Shown here piece after piece: positions 22,818 through 30,790 of a stretch of 48,823 nucleotides of DNA. The stretch's first letter is position 1, and every line of letters starts with the position of its first letter. The notes under the pieces were generated by a model. That model worked only from the letters and a program-made list of their open reading frames with translations, was not told the origin of the DNA and did no database searches. Both the position numbers and the translations under genes were made by a program. The stretch is from an uncultured Acetatifactor sp. (lineage in GTDB: Bacteria; Bacillota; Clostridia; Lachnospirales; Lachnospiraceae), in NCBI GenBank assembly GCA_910577665.1, contig CAJTOJ010000029.1, positions 1-48,823 of the forward strand. Reading direction: 5' to 3'.

Positions 22818-24290
22818 ATGGGTATCATGGAAGGGACAGCATGGCAGATTGTGCGGATGGCTCTGGGGAGTCTGTTTTTCTGGAATATGCTCTTTGCCAT
22901 AGCCATCATATTTTTTCAGAGACGGGATCCCAAAAGTGTCTGGGCCTGGTTGCTGCTTTTGTTCTTCCTGCCAGGCCTTGGTTTTATCTTCTATCTGTTT
23001 CTGGGAATGGATCTGCATAAACGGCACATGTTTAAAGTGAAGGGCCTGGAGGAAGATCTGCATGAGGTGATCCGCTACCAGGAATACCAGCTGAAGAACA
23101 GGAGGCCGGAGGACTTTCAGGGAGAACTGACAGAGTATATGGACCTGGTGATGTTTAACATGAAGGCAGCAGATGCCATTCTTTTTGAGGAGAATGACAT
23201 TGATATCCTCACAGACGGGAATGAGAAATTTGATGCACTGCTGGCAGACCTGGAGAAGGCAGAGCATTTTATCAACATGCAGTATTATATCATCCGGAAT
23301 GACCTGCTTTTTGACAAGATTGTGGAGGTGCTGCGGCGCAAGGCAGCCCAGGGTGTGGAGGTGCGGGTGCTTTTCGATGGCATGGGTTGTAGAAAGATTC
23401 ATCACAGGTATTGGAGAAGGCTGGAACAGGCCGGAATCCGCACGGCAGAATTCTTCCCCGCGTTCCTGCGCCGGTTCCAGCTGCGGATCAACTACCGCAA
23501 TCACCGCAAGATCGTGGTGATAGATAACCAGGTAGCCTATGTGGGAGGTTTCAATATCGGAAAGGAATATATCGGCTTAGAGAAAAGGTTCGGCTACTGG
23601 CGGGACACCCATCTGCGGATACAGGGTTCCGCGGTGCTGGGGCTGCAGATGCGTTTTCTGCTGGACTGGAACTATGCGGTGGGGGAGAATCTGATGCAGA
23701 GTGAGCTGATGTTCCTGGAGCCGCCGGACGGGAAGCGGGATCACTGTGATTTACAGGTGATTAGCAGCGGGCCGGATAATCTGCTGGAACAGATCAGGGA
23801 CAATTATGTGCGGCTGATCACCAGGGCCAGGAAACGGATCTGCATCCAGACACCTTATTTTATCCCGGATGAGTCCCTGCTAAATGCCCTGCTCATTGCT
23901 GTGCGCTCTGGGATAGAGGTGAACCTGATGATTCCCTGCAAGCCGGATCACCCTTTTGTGTACTGGGCCACCTACTCCTATATGGGCGATCTGGTGACAG
24001 CCGGGGCCAACTGTTATATTTACAGCAATGGTTTTCTGCACAGCAAGGGCATCATAGCGGACGGGGAGGTTTTCTGCTATGGAACAGCCAACATGGACAT
24101 CCGCAGCTTTGCCTTGAATTTCGAGGTGAATGCAGTGGTGTATAACAGGGAGAAGGCGCTGGAGATGGAGGAGATCTTCCGGAAAGACCTGGTATACTGC
24201 ACCCAGGTGACCGGGGATAGCTACGCCGCCAGGAGCTTAAAGATCCGGCTGAAGGAGCAGATGTGCAGGCTGCTGTCGCCACTCTTATGA
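22818..24290 (+). CDS. cls: Cardiolipin synthase
   Basis: Condenses phosphatidyl groups to make cardiolipin at the membrane. The 490-residue protein has two N-terminal membrane helices (about 12-33 and 41-62), then two phospholipase-D half-domains with complete HKD motifs: HRKIVVID (His229, Lys231, Asp236) and HSKGIIAD (His408, Lys410, Asp415). Both carry the following GG(F/T)N- or GTANMD-type residues. The start is ATG 22818 behind AAGGAGGAG; the frame is open 35 codons further up with no ribosome site. The last codons lead directly into a partial copy of repeat family A. Confidence 0.95.
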   Translation: MGIMEGTAWQIVRMALGSLFFWNMLFAIAIIFFQRRDPKSVWAWLLLLFFLPGLGFIFYLFLGMDLHKRHMFKVKGLEEDLHEVIRYQEYQLKNRRPEDFQGELTEYMDLVMFNMKAADAILFEENDIDILTDGNEKFDALLADLEKAEHFINMQYYIIRNDLLFDKIVEVLRRKAAQGVEVRVLFDGMGCRKIHHRYWRRLEQAGIRTAEFFPAFLRRFQLRINYRNHRKIVVIDNQVAYVGGFNIGKEYIGLEKRFGYWRDTHLRIQGSAVLGLQMRFLLDWNYAVGENLMQSELMFLEPPDGKRDHCDLQVISSGPDNLLEQIRDNYVRLITRARKRICIQTPYFIPDESLLNALLIAVRSGIEVNLMIPCKPDHPFVYWATYSYMGDLVTAGANCYIYSNGFLHSKGIIADGEVFCYGTANMDIRSFALNFEVNAVVYNREKALEMEEIFRKDLVYCTQVTGDSYAARSLKIRLKEQMCRLLSPLL

Positions 24291-24318
24291 TTCCCGTGGC
24301 AATGAGCCAGGCAGGTGA
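24288..24318 (+). repeat. Partial repeat family A copy starting at the cls stop codon
   Basis: TGATTCCCGTGGCAATGAGC and the following bases match the opening of module 2 at 44788 and 37082 (about 25 of 28 bases). The rest of the 258-base gap up to asnS shows no gene. It does contain an A/T-rich stretch (24446-24490) where the asnS promoter probably lies (TTTTAA, 17 bases, TATAAA is the best but weak match). Confidence 0.5.
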
Positions 24319-24548
24319 AGCTGGTTTTGTGACGTGTCTGTATGTACAGGAAAGCCGGTGTAACTGGCTTTGGAAATTTGCCGGTGAGGTGTGGTGCTGC
24401 ATGGCTGGAGATATCTCCTTTTTGCGTTCATGCTTGTATGGTATTACAAAACCTCTTTTAAAATGGTATATTCTGTGATATAAATAGTAACAAATGTATG
24501 CTTGAAAATGTGGAATCGTTGTCCGCCATGGCGGGTCAGGAGGTAGAG

Positions 24549-25940
24549 ATGGAACTGACAGATATCAAAGACCTATATCGCAACAGACAGGAGTATATAG
24601 GCAGGGAAGTAACAGTGGGCGGCTGGGTCAGGAGCAACCGCGACTCGAAAAATTTTGGATTTCTGGTAATCAATGATGGTACCTTTTTCGAACCGTTGCA
24701 GGTGGTATACGGGGAGAGACTTGTCAATTTCCAGGAACTGTGCAAGATCAATGTGGGAGCAGCCCTGGTGGTGAAGGGTACTGTGGTGGAGACGCCAGGT
24801 GCCAAGCAGCCCTTTGAGATGCAGGCTGGTGAGGTGATGGTGGAAGGGCCTTCCACCGCAGATTATCCCCTGCAGAAAAAGCGGCATTCCTTTGAGTATC
24901 TTAGGACGATATCCCATCTGCGGCCCAGGACCAACACCTTCCAGGCGGTATTCAGGGTGCGTTCCCTGATTGCCTATGCCATCCACAGTTTTTTCATGGA
25001 GCGGGGCTTTGTATATGTGCACACGCCCATCATCACAGGCAGTGACTGTGAAGGGGCAGGGGAGATGTTCCAGGTGACCACCATGGACCTGGAGAACCTG
25101 CCCAGGACCAATGAGGGACAGGTGGACTATAGCCAGGATTTCTTTGGCAAGGCCACCAATCTCACCGTAAGCGGCCAGCTGAATGTGGAGACCTATGCCT
25201 TTGCCTTCAAGAATGTGTATACCTTCGGGCCAACCTTCCGGGCGGAGAACTCCAATACCACCAGACACGCAGCAGAGTTCTGGATGATTGAGCCGGAGAT
25301 GGCTTTTGCAGATCTGAAGGATGACATGCTGCTGGCGGAGGGGATGCTGAAATATGTGATCCGCTATGTGCTGGAGCATGCACCGGAGGAGATGGCGTTC
25401 TTCAACCAGTTTGTGGATAAGGGTCTGATCGAGAGGCTGGAGCATGTGGCCAATGCGGATTTTGCCCATGTGACTTATACGGAGGCCATTGAGATCCTGC
25501 AGAAGAATAATGAGGCTTTTGATTACAAGGTATTCTGGGGCTGTGACCTACAGACAGAGCACGAGCGGTATCTCACAGAGGAAGTGTTCAGGCGCCCTGT
25601 ATTTGTGACGGATTATCCCAAGGAGATCAAGGCTTTCTACATGAAGCTGAATGAGGATGGCAGGACCGTGGCGGCCATGGACTGTCTGGTGCCCGGAATC
25701 GGGGAGATCATTGGCGGCAGCCAGAGGGAGGACAAACTGGAGGTGCTTGAGCAGCGGATGGAGGAGATGGGGCTTAGGAAGGAGGATTACGACTTCTACC
25801 TGGATCTGCGCAGGTATGGTTCTGTGCGCCATGCGGGATTTGGTCTCGGATTCGAGCGGTGTGTGATGTACCTCACCGGTATGGGCAATATCCGGGATGT
25901 GGTGCCTTTCCCCAGGACGGTGAACAACTGCGATTTATAA
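24549..25940 (+). CDS. asnS: Asparaginyl-tRNA synthetase
   Basis: Class II enzyme charging tRNA-Asn. The 463 residues start with the OB-fold anticodon-binding domain (EVTVGGWVRSNRDSKNFGFL). Catalytic-domain motifs follow: FRVRSLIAYAIHSFFMERGF (motif 1 region), FGPTFRAENSNTTRHAAEFW (motif 2) and GFGLGFERCVMYLTG (motif 3). The start is ATG 24549 four bases after AGGAGGT; an upstream ATG at 24498 would add 17 residues with no ribosome site. No T-box leader is visible. Confidence 0.96.
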   Translation: MELTDIKDLYRNRQEYIGREVTVGGWVRSNRDSKNFGFLVINDGTFFEPLQVVYGERLVNFQELCKINVGAALVVKGTVVETPGAKQPFEMQAGEVMVEGPSTADYPLQKKRHSFEYLRTISHLRPRTNTFQAVFRVRSLIAYAIHSFFMERGFVYVHTPIITGSDCEGAGEMFQVTTMDLENLPRTNEGQVDYSQDFFGKATNLTVSGQLNVETYAFAFKNVYTFGPTFRAENSNTTRHAAEFWMIEPEMAFADLKDDMLLAEGMLKYVIRYVLEHAPEEMAFFNQFVDKGLIERLEHVANADFAHVTYTEAIEILQKNNEAFDYKVFWGCDLQTEHERYLTEEVFRRPVFVTDYPKEIKAFYMKLNEDGRTVAAMDCLVPGIGEIIGGSQREDKLEVLEQRMEEMGLRKEDYDFYLDLRRYGSVRHAGFGLGFERCVMYLTGMGNIRDVVPFPRTVNNCDL

Positions 25941-25960
25941 GAGCTGATAGATAAGGCATG

Positions 25961-25987
25961 AAAAAGGGGCTGCATGGCCCCTTTTTT
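25961..25987. terminator. Bidirectional terminator between asnS and the MATE gene
   Basis: A perfect 10-bp stem AAAAAGGGGC/GCCCCTTTTT (25961-25970 with 25977-25986) with a 6-base loop and T-runs in both directions. It overlaps the end of the MATE gene. Confidence 0.9.
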
Positions 25988-27320
25988 AATAATGGTATTT
26001 TCCGCGCTGTGTGACCAGGAAGAATACAGTTACAGCCACGGCCATCAGTTCCGCGGCCACAATAGAGAACCAGATGCCATTGATACCCCAGATGAGAGGA
26101 AAGAGCAGCACTGCTGCCGTCTGGAATACCAATGTCCGCAGGAAGGAAACCAGAGCGGAAATCAGTCCATTGCCCAGAGCCGTGAAAAAGGAGGAGCCGA
26201 AGATGGCAAGTCCTGCAAATAAAAAGGAAAAGGAGTAGATCAGAAATCCCCTAAGGGTCAGTGCCAGAAGTTCTTTGTCATATCCCACGAACAGCATGGA
26301 AAGAGGGCGGGCCAGGACTTCCCCCAGTGCCAGCATACATACGGAGAAGATACCGATGAGTACCAGGCTCTTTTTCAAGAGGCCTTTCAGTTCCGCATGG
26401 TTTCCTGCTCCATAGTGGTAGCTGATCACAGGTGCCGTGCCCACGGCATAGCCGATAAAGGCAGCCAGGAAGATCAGGTTCACATACATCAGCACACCGT
26501 AAGCCGCCACACCATCCTCCCCGGCATATTTGATCAATTGTCCGTTGTATAACATGCTCACCACGGACATGGAGATATTGGACATCAGCTCCGAGGAGCC
26601 GTTGACACAGGCTTTCAGCAGGGCTGGGCCGTTGAATCTGGTCCTGGTCAGACCGAGGGCGCTGGTGTTGGGCCGGCTAAAATACAGCAGCGGGAGGATA
26701 CCGCCCACCACCTGGCTTAGGGCGGTGGCAATGGCAGCGCCCTCCAGACCCCATCGGAATACAGCAACAAACAGGGCATCCAGTGCCATGTTGGTAATGC
26801 CGGCAGCAACCGTCACAGCCAGGCCAAGCTGGGGTTTCTCTGCTGTCACGAAAAAGCTCTGGAACTCATATTGCAGCATAAAGGCAGGCAGGGCGATCAG
26901 GATGATGCGTCCATAAGAGACACAGTCCGACAGCATGGAACCTTCTGCCCCCAGCAAAGAGGCAATGGGACGAAGCAGCAGGATGCCTATGGCGGCGATC
27001 ACCATGCTGGCAGCCACCGTAACGTAGATAAACAGGGAGAAAAGGCGTCTGGCCTCTTCCGGTTTCCCTTCCCCCATGGTCTTTCCGATCAAGGCACTGC
27101 CACCAGTGCCCATCATGAACCCGGCAGCTCCCAGGATCATTAAGAAAGGCATGATAAAATTCACAGCGGCAAAGGGAGTCTTTCCCACATAGTTGGACAC
27201 AAAGAAACCATCCACCACACCATAGATGGAAGTGAAAACCATCATGACGATGGAGGGAAATGTAAAGCGTAATAATTTCTGGTAATTAAAATGATCTGAT
27301 AACTGGATTTTCTTTTTCAT
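25986..27320 (-). CDS. MATE-family multidrug efflux transporter
   Basis: A 444-residue integral membrane protein with about 12 helices in two related halves. MATE features include FTSIYGVVDGFFVSNYVG at the N-terminus and the matching second-half entry SNISMSVVSMLYNGQLIKY, plus IGKTMGEGKPEEARR and GYAVGTAPVISYHYGAGN loops. It is expected to export cationic drugs or dyes in exchange for Na+ or H+. It follows marR by 91 bases on the same strand, with a family A hairpin-SD repeat supplying its ribosome site. Drug efflux under MarR control is a common arrangement; the actual substrate is unknown. Confidence 0.93.
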   Translation of the reverse strand: MKKKIQLSDHFNYQKLLRFTFPSIVMMVFTSIYGVVDGFFVSNYVGKTPFAAVNFIMPFLMILGAAGFMMGTGGSALIGKTMGEGKPEEARRLFSLFIYVTVAASMVIAAIGILLLRPIASLLGAEGSMLSDCVSYGRIILIALPAFMLQYEFQSFFVTAEKPQLGLAVTVAAGITNMALDALFVAVFRWGLEGAAIATALSQVVGGILPLLYFSRPNTSALGLTRTRFNGPALLKACVNGSSELMSNISMSVVSMLYNGQLIKYAGEDGVAAYGVLMYVNLIFLAAFIGYAVGTAPVISYHYGAGNHAELKGLLKKSLVLIGIFSVCMLALGEVLARPLSMLFVGYDKELLALTLRGFLIYSFSFLFAGLAIFGSSFFTALGNGLISALVSFLRTLVFQTAAVLLFPLIWGINGIWFSIVAAELMAVAVTVFFLVTQRGKYHY

Positions 27321-27325
27321 ATATA

Positions 27326-27351
27326 CACCCCCATGCCCGCTTCAGCGGACA
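27326..27351 (-). repeat. Repeat family A, hairpin-SD module in front of the MATE gene
   Basis: Minus strand: TGTCCGC, loop TGAA, GCGGGCA (27334-27351), then ATGGGGGTG, five bases and the MATE ATG at 27320. It closely matches the module before the GH35, marR, trkH and galE genes. Confidence 0.7.
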
Positions 27352-27411
27352 TATCAGTTAATTGTTTAAAAGTTCCTTTTTCCGTCTCTTCATAAGCAGG
27401 AAACAATGTCT

Positions 27412-27882
27412 TTACAGGACGGGGATCTTCTCCCGCAGGGAGGCCAGGTATCTCTGGGTCAGGGAGAGGTACAGCTCCTGTTCTTCTTCTGTCCAGGACT
27501 TCAGGATGTTGTCTTCCTCCCGGATCAGGCGCAGGACGGAATCCTGGATTCTCTGTTGCCCGTATTCTGTAAGGCAGACAGTCTTGGTGCGCCCACCACT
27601 GTTCTGCAGATAGACAATGTTGGATTCTTCCAGTTTACGCAGGGAAGAATTGATGGTCTGCTTGCTGGTTCCATACAGGTTGCAGATCTCGTGAAGGGGA
27701 CAGCTTCCGCCACCATTGCATAGTGCATACAGGATCTGGAAAGCACTGTCGGATAGCTTGAATTTCAGCGCAATGGCGTGATAGACGCCATCCAGTTCAC
27801 TGATCAGATAGTTCAGGCGGCGGATGCCTGTGGGAAAAGGTTCTGTCTCCTTCAAAGCTTCAAGGTTCCTGTAGCTGGTCAT
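27412..27882 (-). CDS. MarR-family transcriptional repressor
   Basis: A 156-residue winged-helix protein. Helix-turn-helix and wing are seen as HEICNLYGTSKQTINSSLRKLEESN, IVYLQNSGGRTKTVCLTEYG, with flanking dimerisation helices. The start is ATG 27882 (MTSYRN), five bases after GGAGGTG. The frame is open 19 codons upstream, but that part is the repeat hairpin and has no ribosome site. It is first in a marR-MATE unit, and the two palindromes in its own promoter indicate autorepression relieved by a ligand. Confidence 0.92.
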   Translation of the reverse strand: MTSYRNLEALKETEPFPTGIRRLNYLISELDGVYHAIALKFKLSDSAFQILYALCNGGGSCPLHEICNLYGTSKQTINSSLRKLEESNIVYLQNSGGRTKTVCLTEYGQQRIQDSVLRLIREEDNILKSWTEEEQELYLSLTQRYLASLREKIPVL

Positions 27883-27887
27883 GCCGA

Positions 27888-27912
27888 CACCTCCATGTCC
27901 GCCGCTGGCGGT
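27888..27912 (-). repeat. Repeat family A, hairpin-SD module in front of marR
   Basis: Minus strand: CCGCC, AGC, GGCGG, ACAT, then the ribosome site GGAGGTG (27888-27894), five bases before the marR ATG. The module lies within the marR transcript leader. Confidence 0.7.
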
Positions 27913-28018
27913 TTGTGGTTTATCCAAACTCCCATGCATCTTTGTACTCCTGCTCCACCATAAACAGGAGTAGGGAGTTTAGAAGGGAAAGAGTGAGCAA
28001 TACGGCCATCCGGCCTGG

Positions 28019-28068
28019 GTACGAAATCGTACTTTTAGCAGTATAGTACGATTTCGTACAAAAGTCAA
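28019..28068 (-). promoter_or_regulatory. marR promoter with twin MarR-type operators
   Basis: Minus strand TTGACT (28063-28068), 17-base spacer, TATACT (28040-28045). Two perfect palindromes with 6-bp half-sites sit on it: GTACGATTTCGTAC (28046-28059), which fills the -35/-10 spacer, and GTACGAAATCGTAC (28019-28032), just downstream of the expected start near 28033. Binding would block polymerase. This is a classic autoregulated MarR layout. Confidence 0.85.
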
Positions 28069-28107
28069 GGGCAGGTTTTTAGGAGGGTCTGTCCTGTTTG
28101 TTACCAG

Positions 28108-28220
28108 GTTCCTGCTCACTTGATACTGCCGCCAGGTGCTTTCATGCGTTCTTTGGGTGACAAAACCCCAAGACTGCACGTGCATCATGTTGCTGAGGGC
28201 GGCCAGGCCGTGTACAGTTA
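28108..28220. repeat. Repeat family B, copy 2 (without the nested insert)
   Basis: Starts with GTTCCTGCTCACT (11-12 of 13 bases as in copy 1) and runs through TGATACTGCCGCCAGGTG, a TTGGG/CCCAA hairpin, a perfect TGCACGTGCA palindrome and CATGTTGCTG. The right end, TGTACAGTTACC, is diverged. It lies between marR and the NlpC/P60 gene. The rest of the 557-base gap (28221-28439) shows no gene. Confidence 0.7.
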
Positions 28221-28439
28221 CCAACATTTTTCAAAAACTTAAGGCTTTTGGGGATGAAAATTGATATAAAATGTGATATGCTCTTTCTATGGGTAATCCT
28301 ACAGGTGGGATTGTGATTGGTTTTCCCAGATGAAGTCAGATTTCCGGCACAACTGTGAATGGCAATGGGTTTTACATTCTGTCTGTAGGATTTTGTGAAC
28401 GGTTTGTGTTATTTTTATGGTATGGATGCCGGAGGTGGC

Positions 28440-29666
28440 ATGGAGAGTAATGTGAAAAAGAGAACAGGCAAGATATTTCATGTGATGGTGGCAGGCGTGA
28501 TGGTGGTGACGGCTCTGGGCCAGGCAGGGGCTGATTTTCTGAAGGCCCAGGCCACTTCGGCTTCTGAGATACAGGGACAGATTGACCAGCACGAGAATCA
28601 GCTGAACCAGATTTATAACCAGATCTCCGGCCTGGAGGAAGAGCAGGATATCCTACAGGAGGAGATTGATGATATGAATTCCGAGATCTTGAACACCATG
28701 ACCAGCATCGGCATAAAGGAGGATGAGATCGCCCAGAAGGAGTCGGAGATCGCGGACAAGAGGGTGCAGATTGAGGAGACAGAGGCAGAATATGAGGCGG
28801 CGGTGGAGCGTGCAGACGCCCAGCAACAGAGCATGATCCGGAATATCCGCATTTTGTATGAGAACGGGAATGGGAACTACTTAAATGTGATTCTGGAGGG
28901 GAAGAGCTTTTCTGATGTGCTGAACCGGCTGGATTATGTGGAGGAGATATACCAGTATGACAATGCCAGGCTGGCGGAGTTCATTGCTACCAGGGACCAG
29001 GTGCATGACCTATGGGATCTGCTGGAGGCGGAGAAGGCAGGGCTGGAGGCAGACAAGGGACAGCTGGAGGCGGACAGGCAGGAATTGCAGGAACAGAAGG
29101 CGGCCCTGGATGTGATGTTGGACAAAAAGAAGCGGGAGTCTGCCAATTTTGAGGCGGAGATCAGCAAGGCCCGGCAGCAGGCGGCAGTGGAGAAGAAGCT
29201 CTTACAGCAGGAGCAGCAGCGGCTGAAGAACCTACAGGAGGCGCAGCGGGCAGCCCAGAGCGCTGCCAATGCCACATACACGCCCACGGATTATACCTCT
29301 GTCATCGAGAACTCTGCCGGTAGCGAACTGGGGAAAAAGGTGGCAAAATATGCCTGCCAGTATATTGGGAATCCTTATGTGTCCGGCGGTACCAGCTTGA
29401 CAAACGGTGCAGACTGTTCCGGCTTCACCTACAGGGTGTTTGCAGACTTCAATTATAGTCTGCCCAGAACTTCCACCCAGCAGCGTGGCAGTGGTACCGG
29501 TGTAAGCTATGAGGAGGCCCAGCCCGGGGATCTGATCTGCTATGAAGGACATGTGGGGATCTACATTGGCGGCGGACTGATTGTCCATGCCAGCAATGTG
29601 AAGACGGGGATCAAGGTCAGTAGGGCGCAGTATAAGACGATTGTGGCAGTGCGGCGGATTGTGTGA
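28440..29666 (+). CDS. Secreted coiled-coil NlpC/P60 peptidoglycan hydrolase
   Basis: A 408-residue cell-wall endopeptidase of the PcsB/CwlO-like plan. It has a signal peptide (about 1-40, hydrophobic core FHVMVAGVMVVTAL, likely cleavage after QAT), a long coiled coil rich in Glu/Gln/Ala (about 42-285) and a C-terminal NlpC/P60 domain. The catalytic cysteine is in NGADCSGFTYRV, with histidines in YEGHVGIYIG and VHASN. Such enzymes cut D-Glu to diamino-acid bonds in stem peptides; the coiled coil usually restrains the domain until a membrane partner such as FtsEX releases it. The start is ATG 28440 behind GGAGGTGG. Confidence 0.9.
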   Translation: MESNVKKRTGKIFHVMVAGVMVVTALGQAGADFLKAQATSASEIQGQIDQHENQLNQIYNQISGLEEEQDILQEEIDDMNSEILNTMTSIGIKEDEIAQKESEIADKRVQIEETEAEYEAAVERADAQQQSMIRNIRILYENGNGNYLNVILEGKSFSDVLNRLDYVEEIYQYDNARLAEFIATRDQVHDLWDLLEAEKAGLEADKGQLEADRQELQEQKAALDVMLDKKKRESANFEAEISKARQQAAVEKKLLQQEQQRLKNLQEAQRAAQSAANATYTPTDYTSVIENSAGSELGKKVAKYACQYIGNPYVSGGTSLTNGADCSGFTYRVFADFNYSLPRTSTQQRGSGTGVSYEEAQPGDLICYEGHVGIYIGGGLIVHASNVKTGIKVSRAQYKTIVAVRRIV

Positions 29667-29720
29667 GACAACAATGTGTGACCAGGGGAACTGCCCACGG
29701 GGGATTTTTCCTGGAGGCTG

Positions 29721-29848
29721 GAGCGTGTTTGAAAATTGTCTTCTGTCAGATGTGCGTCACAATTTGTGGGAGATTTGAACCAAATGAGGGCCAAATATAC
29801 CGCAAAGTGGGGTGTGCAGATGGTGGGAATGAATTTTCAAACACACTC
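29721..29848. mobile_element. 128-bp miniature inverted-repeat element (repeat family C)
   Basis: The ends GAGCGTGTTTGAAAAT (29721-29736) and ATTTTCAAACACACTC (29833-29848) are inverted repeats with 15 of 16 matches. The interior has no gene. It fills the 335-base gap between the NlpC/P60 and serine-hydrolase genes. Immediate flanks show no clear target duplication. I have the impression of having seen similar elements in related gut Firmicutes, but cannot verify that here. Confidence 0.6.
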
Positions 29849-30001
29849 TAAGAACGGACCGGACGGATACGGGGTTAAGACAGTCATACGGATGGAGAAG
29901 AGAAGGCAACGGTCTGGAAGGGGCAGGGATCCCTGGCGCAGGCAGGAGCCTGGGAGAAGCCCTTCGCATGGGCATACTTTGGGAACAGGAGTGGGAAGAA
30001 G

Positions 30002-30787
30002 ATGTGGACGGATGCATTGGGACAGAAGATAGAACAGCGGCTTGGAGAGATTCCAGGCAGGACTTCTTTCTATTATAAGAATCTGGTCACCGGACAGACG
30101 TTTTCTGTCCGGGCGGACAGGCCCATGATGGCAGCCAGCGTGATCAAACTGCCTATTATGGTGGAGGTTTTCCGGCAGATGAAGGCCGGGGAGTTATCCA
30201 GGAATCAATTGTATGTATTGCAGGAGGAGGACAAGCGCCCCTCCTGCGGCTGTCTGAACAGGATGCACACAGGTCTGAACCTTACAGTGCAGGATTTGTA
30301 TAATCTCATGATTATATTAAGCGACAATTCTGCAACGAATATACTGATCCGCTTGCTGGGAGGGATGGAGCGTATCAACAGGGATCTGGAATCCTGCGGA
30401 TACAATACCCTGCAGGTGAACAGGCTGCTCTTTGACCGGGAAGCCTCTGACAGGGGGATCCAGAACTATGTGTCTGCAGGGGAGATCGGGGATATCCTGG
30501 AGAAGTTGTATCTGGGCAGTCTGGTGGATGAAGAGAGTGACAGGGAGATGCTGGAGGTGCTGGGAGAACAGCGCCTAAATGGCAAGTTCCCTTTTGCATT
30601 CGCAGAGAAGATACCCATTGCCCACAAGACAGGTGAGGATGACGGCATCACCCACGATGTGGGCATACTCTATGCGAAGCAGCCCTTTGTCCTGTGCTGC
30701 CTGGGCAATGAGACCGATTGTCCGGCGTTCAACCGGTTTATGCAGGATGTGGCGTGGGAGCTGGCAGGTGGCCGGGGAAAGGAATAA
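30002..30787 (+). CDS. Beta-lactamase-fold serine hydrolase without signal peptide
   Basis: 261 residues of the class A beta-lactamase/D-Ala-D-Ala peptidase fold. The active-site serine motif is ASVIKL (Ser46, Lys49), the second motif SDNSATN (Ser107-Asp-Asn109) and the third HKTGE (Lys209). No signal peptide or membrane helix is present, so it seems cytoplasmic. That argues against antibiotic resistance and for acting on internal peptides. It sits three bases before the dipeptide epimerase gene, so it may process muropeptide fragments for recycling. I see no clear general-base glutamate in the omega-loop region. The start has AGGAGTGGGAAGAAG upstream. Confidence 0.8.
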   Translation: MWTDALGQKIEQRLGEIPGRTSFYYKNLVTGQTFSVRADRPMMAASVIKLPIMVEVFRQMKAGELSRNQLYVLQEEDKRPSCGCLNRMHTGLNLTVQDLYNLMIILSDNSATNILIRLLGGMERINRDLESCGYNTLQVNRLLFDREASDRGIQNYVSAGEIGDILEKLYLGSLVDEESDREMLEVLGEQRLNGKFPFAFAEKIPIAHKTGEDDGITHDVGILYAKQPFVLCCLGNETDCPAFNRFMQDVAWELAGGRGKE

Positions 30788-30790
30788 TTT

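Noticed and set aside
24318..24548. T-box or other tRNA-sensing leader before asnS
   Set aside because: No T-box sequence, specifier loop or leader terminator is visible, and the gap is short.
30002..30787. Reading the serine hydrolase as a beta-lactam resistance gene
   Set aside because: Motifs fit the fold, but no signal peptide is present and the neighbours are peptide-recycling genes.
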